A DNA stretch of 64,000 bases from Ilumatobacteraceae bacterium (GTDB lineage: Bacteria > Actinomycetota > Acidimicrobiia > Acidimicrobiales > Ilumatobacteraceae). This document shows, one piece after another, positions 62,210 through 64,000 of the stretch. The stretch spans positions 955,595 to 1,019,594 of the forward strand of contig JAWPMO010000001.1 in NCBI GenBank assembly GCA_033344875.1. Reading direction: 5' to 3'. Both the position numbers and the translations under genes were made by a program. The notes below the pieces were generated by a model. The model saw only the letters and a program-made list of their open reading frames with translations. It was not told the origin of the DNA and did not search any database. Position 1 is the first letter of the stretch. Each line of letters begins with the position of its first letter.

Positions 62210-62938
62210 TCAGTGGTGCTCGAACATCGCTACGGCGCGGAGCCGACGTTCGATGTGGTGCTCGAGCGCCCGGGTCGCGAGCGCCCCGACCTCGTGTGTC
62301 GCCGGTGATTCGTCGAGCGACAATGCGTGATGGAGTCGGCCGCCGAGGATGTCGCGCATGATCGCGAGCGCGGCCGGGCTGATCGCGCCGCCGCTCCGAC
62401 AGGCCCGGCACAGCGTGCCACCCTCGTTCAGGTCGAACGCGACCATCGGCGATTCGGGTTCGGACTCGCCACACCGCACGCAGGCGTCGAGTTGCGGTTC
62501 GAGCCCCTCGGCGGCCAGCAGCTTCCAGTAGAACGCCGGTACGTTCAGCGGAGCCGGACGCTCGGCGATCGTGCGGAGCACCCCCACGGCCATCTGGTAC
62601 AGCCGCGGGTTGGGCTCGCGCTCGAGCCCGAGCTGGTCGACCGCCTCGAGCGTCGCCATCGCCTGCGAGGCCCGGTCGAGCGACGTGAGCAGCGGCGCGA
62701 GCGGCTCGACCGACTCGGCCTGGCTCACGATGTCGAGTTCACGTCCGCGGTACAGCAGCAACCGGACGTGGCTCATCGGTTCGAGACGGGCACCGAACTT
62801 CGACTTGGTCTTCCGGACCCCTTTGGCGACCGCTCGGACCTTGCCGTTCTCGGCGGTCATGAACACGACGATGCGGTCGGATTCGCCGAGCTTGTAGGTA
62901 CGCAGGACGACGCCGACGTCGCGATACAGCTCCTTCAT
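62210..62938 (-). CDS. recO: DNA repair protein RecO
   Basis: Predicted 242-aa recombination mediator. The N-terminal OB fold has GVVLRTYKLGESDRIVVFMT; the C-terminal zinc finger is CVRCGE...LCRACRSGG. It helps RecA load on SSB-coated DNA. ATG overlaps the stop of the UppS-like gene by 4 nt (ATGA). Confidence 0.92.
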   Translation of the reverse strand: MKELYRDVGVVLRTYKLGESDRIVVFMTAENGKVRAVAKGVRKTKSKFGARLEPMSHVRLLLYRGRELDIVSQAESVEPLAPLLTSLDRASQAMATLEAVDQLGLEREPNPRLYQMAVGVLRTIAERPAPLNVPAFYWKLLAAEGLEPQLDACVRCGESEPESPMVAFDLNEGGTLCRACRSGGAISPAALAIMRDILGGRLHHALSLDESPATHEVGALATRALEHHIERRLRAVAMFEHH

Positions 62939-63516
62939 TCGTCGAGACCGCCGAATCTGCGGCGACGGTTCGAGAAGTCGTTGATCGCGCCCGACAGGTC
63001 GTCGATGTCGAGGTCTCCCCAGTCGACCTGGATGAAGACCAGTTCGGCGTAGGCGAGCTCCCACACGAGCGAGGGCGGAAGCTGCGTCGGCGGCCCGAGC
63101 ACGACGACGAGGTCGGGTTCGCAGTCGGCCGGTTCGTACAGCGCGCCGGCGACGGTGGCCTCGTTGACCTCGTCGGCCGGGTCGAGGCGCTGCATCGCGT
63201 CGGCGAACCGTTGGCGCCCGTCGCCGCACGGGTCGACGATGACCTCACAGGTGCCGACGGAGCGCCGCCACATCTCGAGGTCCCGAGCGGTGTCGCAGGT
63301 CTCGGCCGCGTCGTCGCCGGGTTCGTAGGCCCGCAGGGTGAGCCACGGGACACCGATCCGGGCACACAGGCCACCGAGCGACTCGACACGTTCGTCCCAT
63401 CGTTGCTCGGTCAGCTCTGACCAGTCGTGCAGGGTGCCACCGACGACGAGGACGTGCCGGAGCGACGGATGGCTCGCGGGTGTTCGTTCGCTCGTGATCG
63501 AGGATGTCGATTCCAC
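62935..63516 (-). CDS. Catalytically dead UppS-like (cis-prenyltransferase-fold) protein
   Basis: Predicted 193-aa protein. WDERVESLGGLCARIGVPWLTLRAYEPG matches the start helix and strand of undecaprenyl diphosphate synthase, and LPPSLVWELAYAELVFIQVDWGDLD plus NRRRRFGG match its C-terminal core. The first motif, MDGNGRW in active enzymes, is replaced by VVGGTLHDW, losing the metal-binding Asp. The RxG-type C-terminus is kept. It heads a recO operon and is divergent from uppS with 43 bp between starts. Confidence 0.75.
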   Translation of the reverse strand: MESTSSITSERTPASHPSLRHVLVVGGTLHDWSELTEQRWDERVESLGGLCARIGVPWLTLRAYEPGDDAAETCDTARDLEMWRRSVGTCEVIVDPCGDGRQRFADAMQRLDPADEVNEATVAGALYEPADCEPDLVVVLGPPTQLPPSLVWELAYAELVFIQVDWGDLDIDDLSGAINDFSNRRRRFGGLDE

Positions 63517-63559
63517 TGCGCCATTCTCCCACGTGACCGGTCGCTAACGTGGACGCTCT

Positions 63560-64000
63560 GTGACCAGCCCGACGACTCGCGCCCTGCACGTCGCGTGCAT
63601 CATGGACGGCAACGGCCGCTGGGCGGGCCATCGCGGACTCCCGCGGACCGCCGGTCACACCGAGGGCGAGGAGAACCTCGCCCGCCTGGTCCGCGTCGCG
63701 GTGCGCCGGGAGATCGGTTGGCTGACCGTGTTCGGTTTCTCGACCGAGAACTGGGTGCGCCCCCGCGCCGAGGTCCGCCACATCCTCGGCCTCCACGAGA
63801 AGTTGTTCGGACGGGTCGCCGAGCTCAACGAACTCAACGTGCGGATCCAGTGGATCGGACGACCGTTCGACAGTCCGGCGGCACGGACACCCAAGTACGT
63901 GCAGCGGGCGATCCGCAAGGCGATCGCCGACACGGCCGGCAACACGGGCATGGTGCTCACCATCGCGTTCGACTACGGCGGCCGAACCGAACTCATGTCG
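63560..64000 (+). CDS. uppS: Undecaprenyl diphosphate synthase, N-terminal part (continues past window)
   Basis: The frame is open from GTG 63560 to the window end (147 codons). CIMDGNGRWAGHRGLPRTAG is motif I with the catalytic Asp, VFGFSTENWVRP motif II, and IAFDYGGRTEL motif III. It condenses isopentenyl units into C55-PP (or a related length) for cell wall. TAACGT (63545-63550) ends 9 nt before GTG. The C-terminus, including RxG, lies outside. Confidence 0.95.
   Translation, partial: MTSPTTRALHVACIMDGNGRWAGHRGLPRTAGHTEGEENLARLVRVAVRREIGWLTVFGFSTENWVRPRAEVRHILGLHEKLFGRVAELNELNVRIQWIGRPFDSPAARTPKYVQRAIRKAIADTAGNTGMVLTIAFDYGGRTELMS

Noticed and set aside
1-64000. Mobile elements, prophage, CRISPR, toxin-antitoxin or defence island
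   Set aside because: No transposase, integrase, cas gene, direct-repeat array or recognisable defence gene was seen; the gene set is chromosomal housekeeping with metabolic extras.

Overview
The window is high-GC actinobacterial chromosome with almost no space between genes. The gene content fits this: two F420-type LLM oxidoreductases, an ANTAR response regulator of the PdtaR type, a four-domain ribosomal protein S1, a Ku/LigD-polymerase pair, a DUF222-HNH ('13E12-like') nuclease with a Gram-positive LexA box, a discrete FASII cluster and recO beside uppS. An Acidimicrobiia (Ilumatobacter-like) source is my best guess, but it is an inference from style and gene content, not from a marker gene. 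I saw no insertion sequence, prophage, CRISPR array or rRNA. One tRNA gene is present and it is unusual.

Layout. 0-9.3 kb: transporter end with a His-rich tail, SOS-type HNH nuclease, HesB-like protein, PLP decarboxylase, K+ channel, beta-lactamase-fold hydrolase, and the NHEJ pair ku and ligD-polymerase. 9.3-25.5 kb: M24 peptidase, a drug-efflux MFS/TetR operon with a near-perfect operator, acetoacetyl-CoA synthetase, small hydrolases, dehydrogenase, LLM oxidoreductase, a broken SGNH hydrolase, tag-panE, a degenerate GGDEF protein and an MFS. 25.6-39.5 kb: uvrA, RIO kinase, second LLM enzyme, pcm, a NarL-type two-component system, a very large membrane protein, a secreted protein, and uvrB with a perfect LexA box. 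39.5-50.4 kb: gamma-glutamylcyclotransferase-like protein, YhhN protein, double-GNAT protein, coaE, rpsA, methyltransferase, MFS, polA, pdtaR, a coiled-coil small protein joined to the odd tRNA, and an RDD protein. 50.5-55.4 kb: fatty-acid synthesis fabD-fabH-fabG-acpP-fabF with a divergent fabZ-like dehydratase. 55.4-55.9 kb: a gene-free stretch that looks like an independent structured RNA with a leader peptide. 55.9-60.7 kb: glyS-trpC-trpF-trpB-trpA on the minus strand. 60.7-64 kb: unknown protein, PNPOx-like protein, recO, a catalytically dead UppS paralogue, and the start of true uppS.

Two themes recur. DNA repair is over-represented (HNH, ku, ligD-pol, tag, uvrA, uvrB, polA, recO), and two loci carry perfect CGAAC-N4-GTTCG LexA boxes. 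Operon-leading genes mostly lack a Shine-Dalgarno sequence; instead a TANNNT hexamer ends 6-9 nt before the start codon, the signature of leaderless transcription. Genes inside operons overlap by ATGA/GTGA/TGATG. I used this -10 rule to choose many start codons.

The most interesting items are (1) a class I (short variable loop) tRNA with the leucine anticodon CAA, joined 1 nt from the ATG of a coiled-coil protein; (2) an UppS-like pseudoenzyme that keeps the C-terminal RxG region and sits back-to-back with uppS, recalling eukaryotic NgBR/DHDDS pairs; (3) an orphan promoter, strong-SD mini-ORF, multi-stem and UUCG-hairpin unit between fabZ and trpA; (4) a hydrolase whose only good start is AUC; (5) an exact 18-bp duplication of the trpB/trpA junction; and (6) FabD fused to a barrel-sandwich (biotinyl-like) domain.
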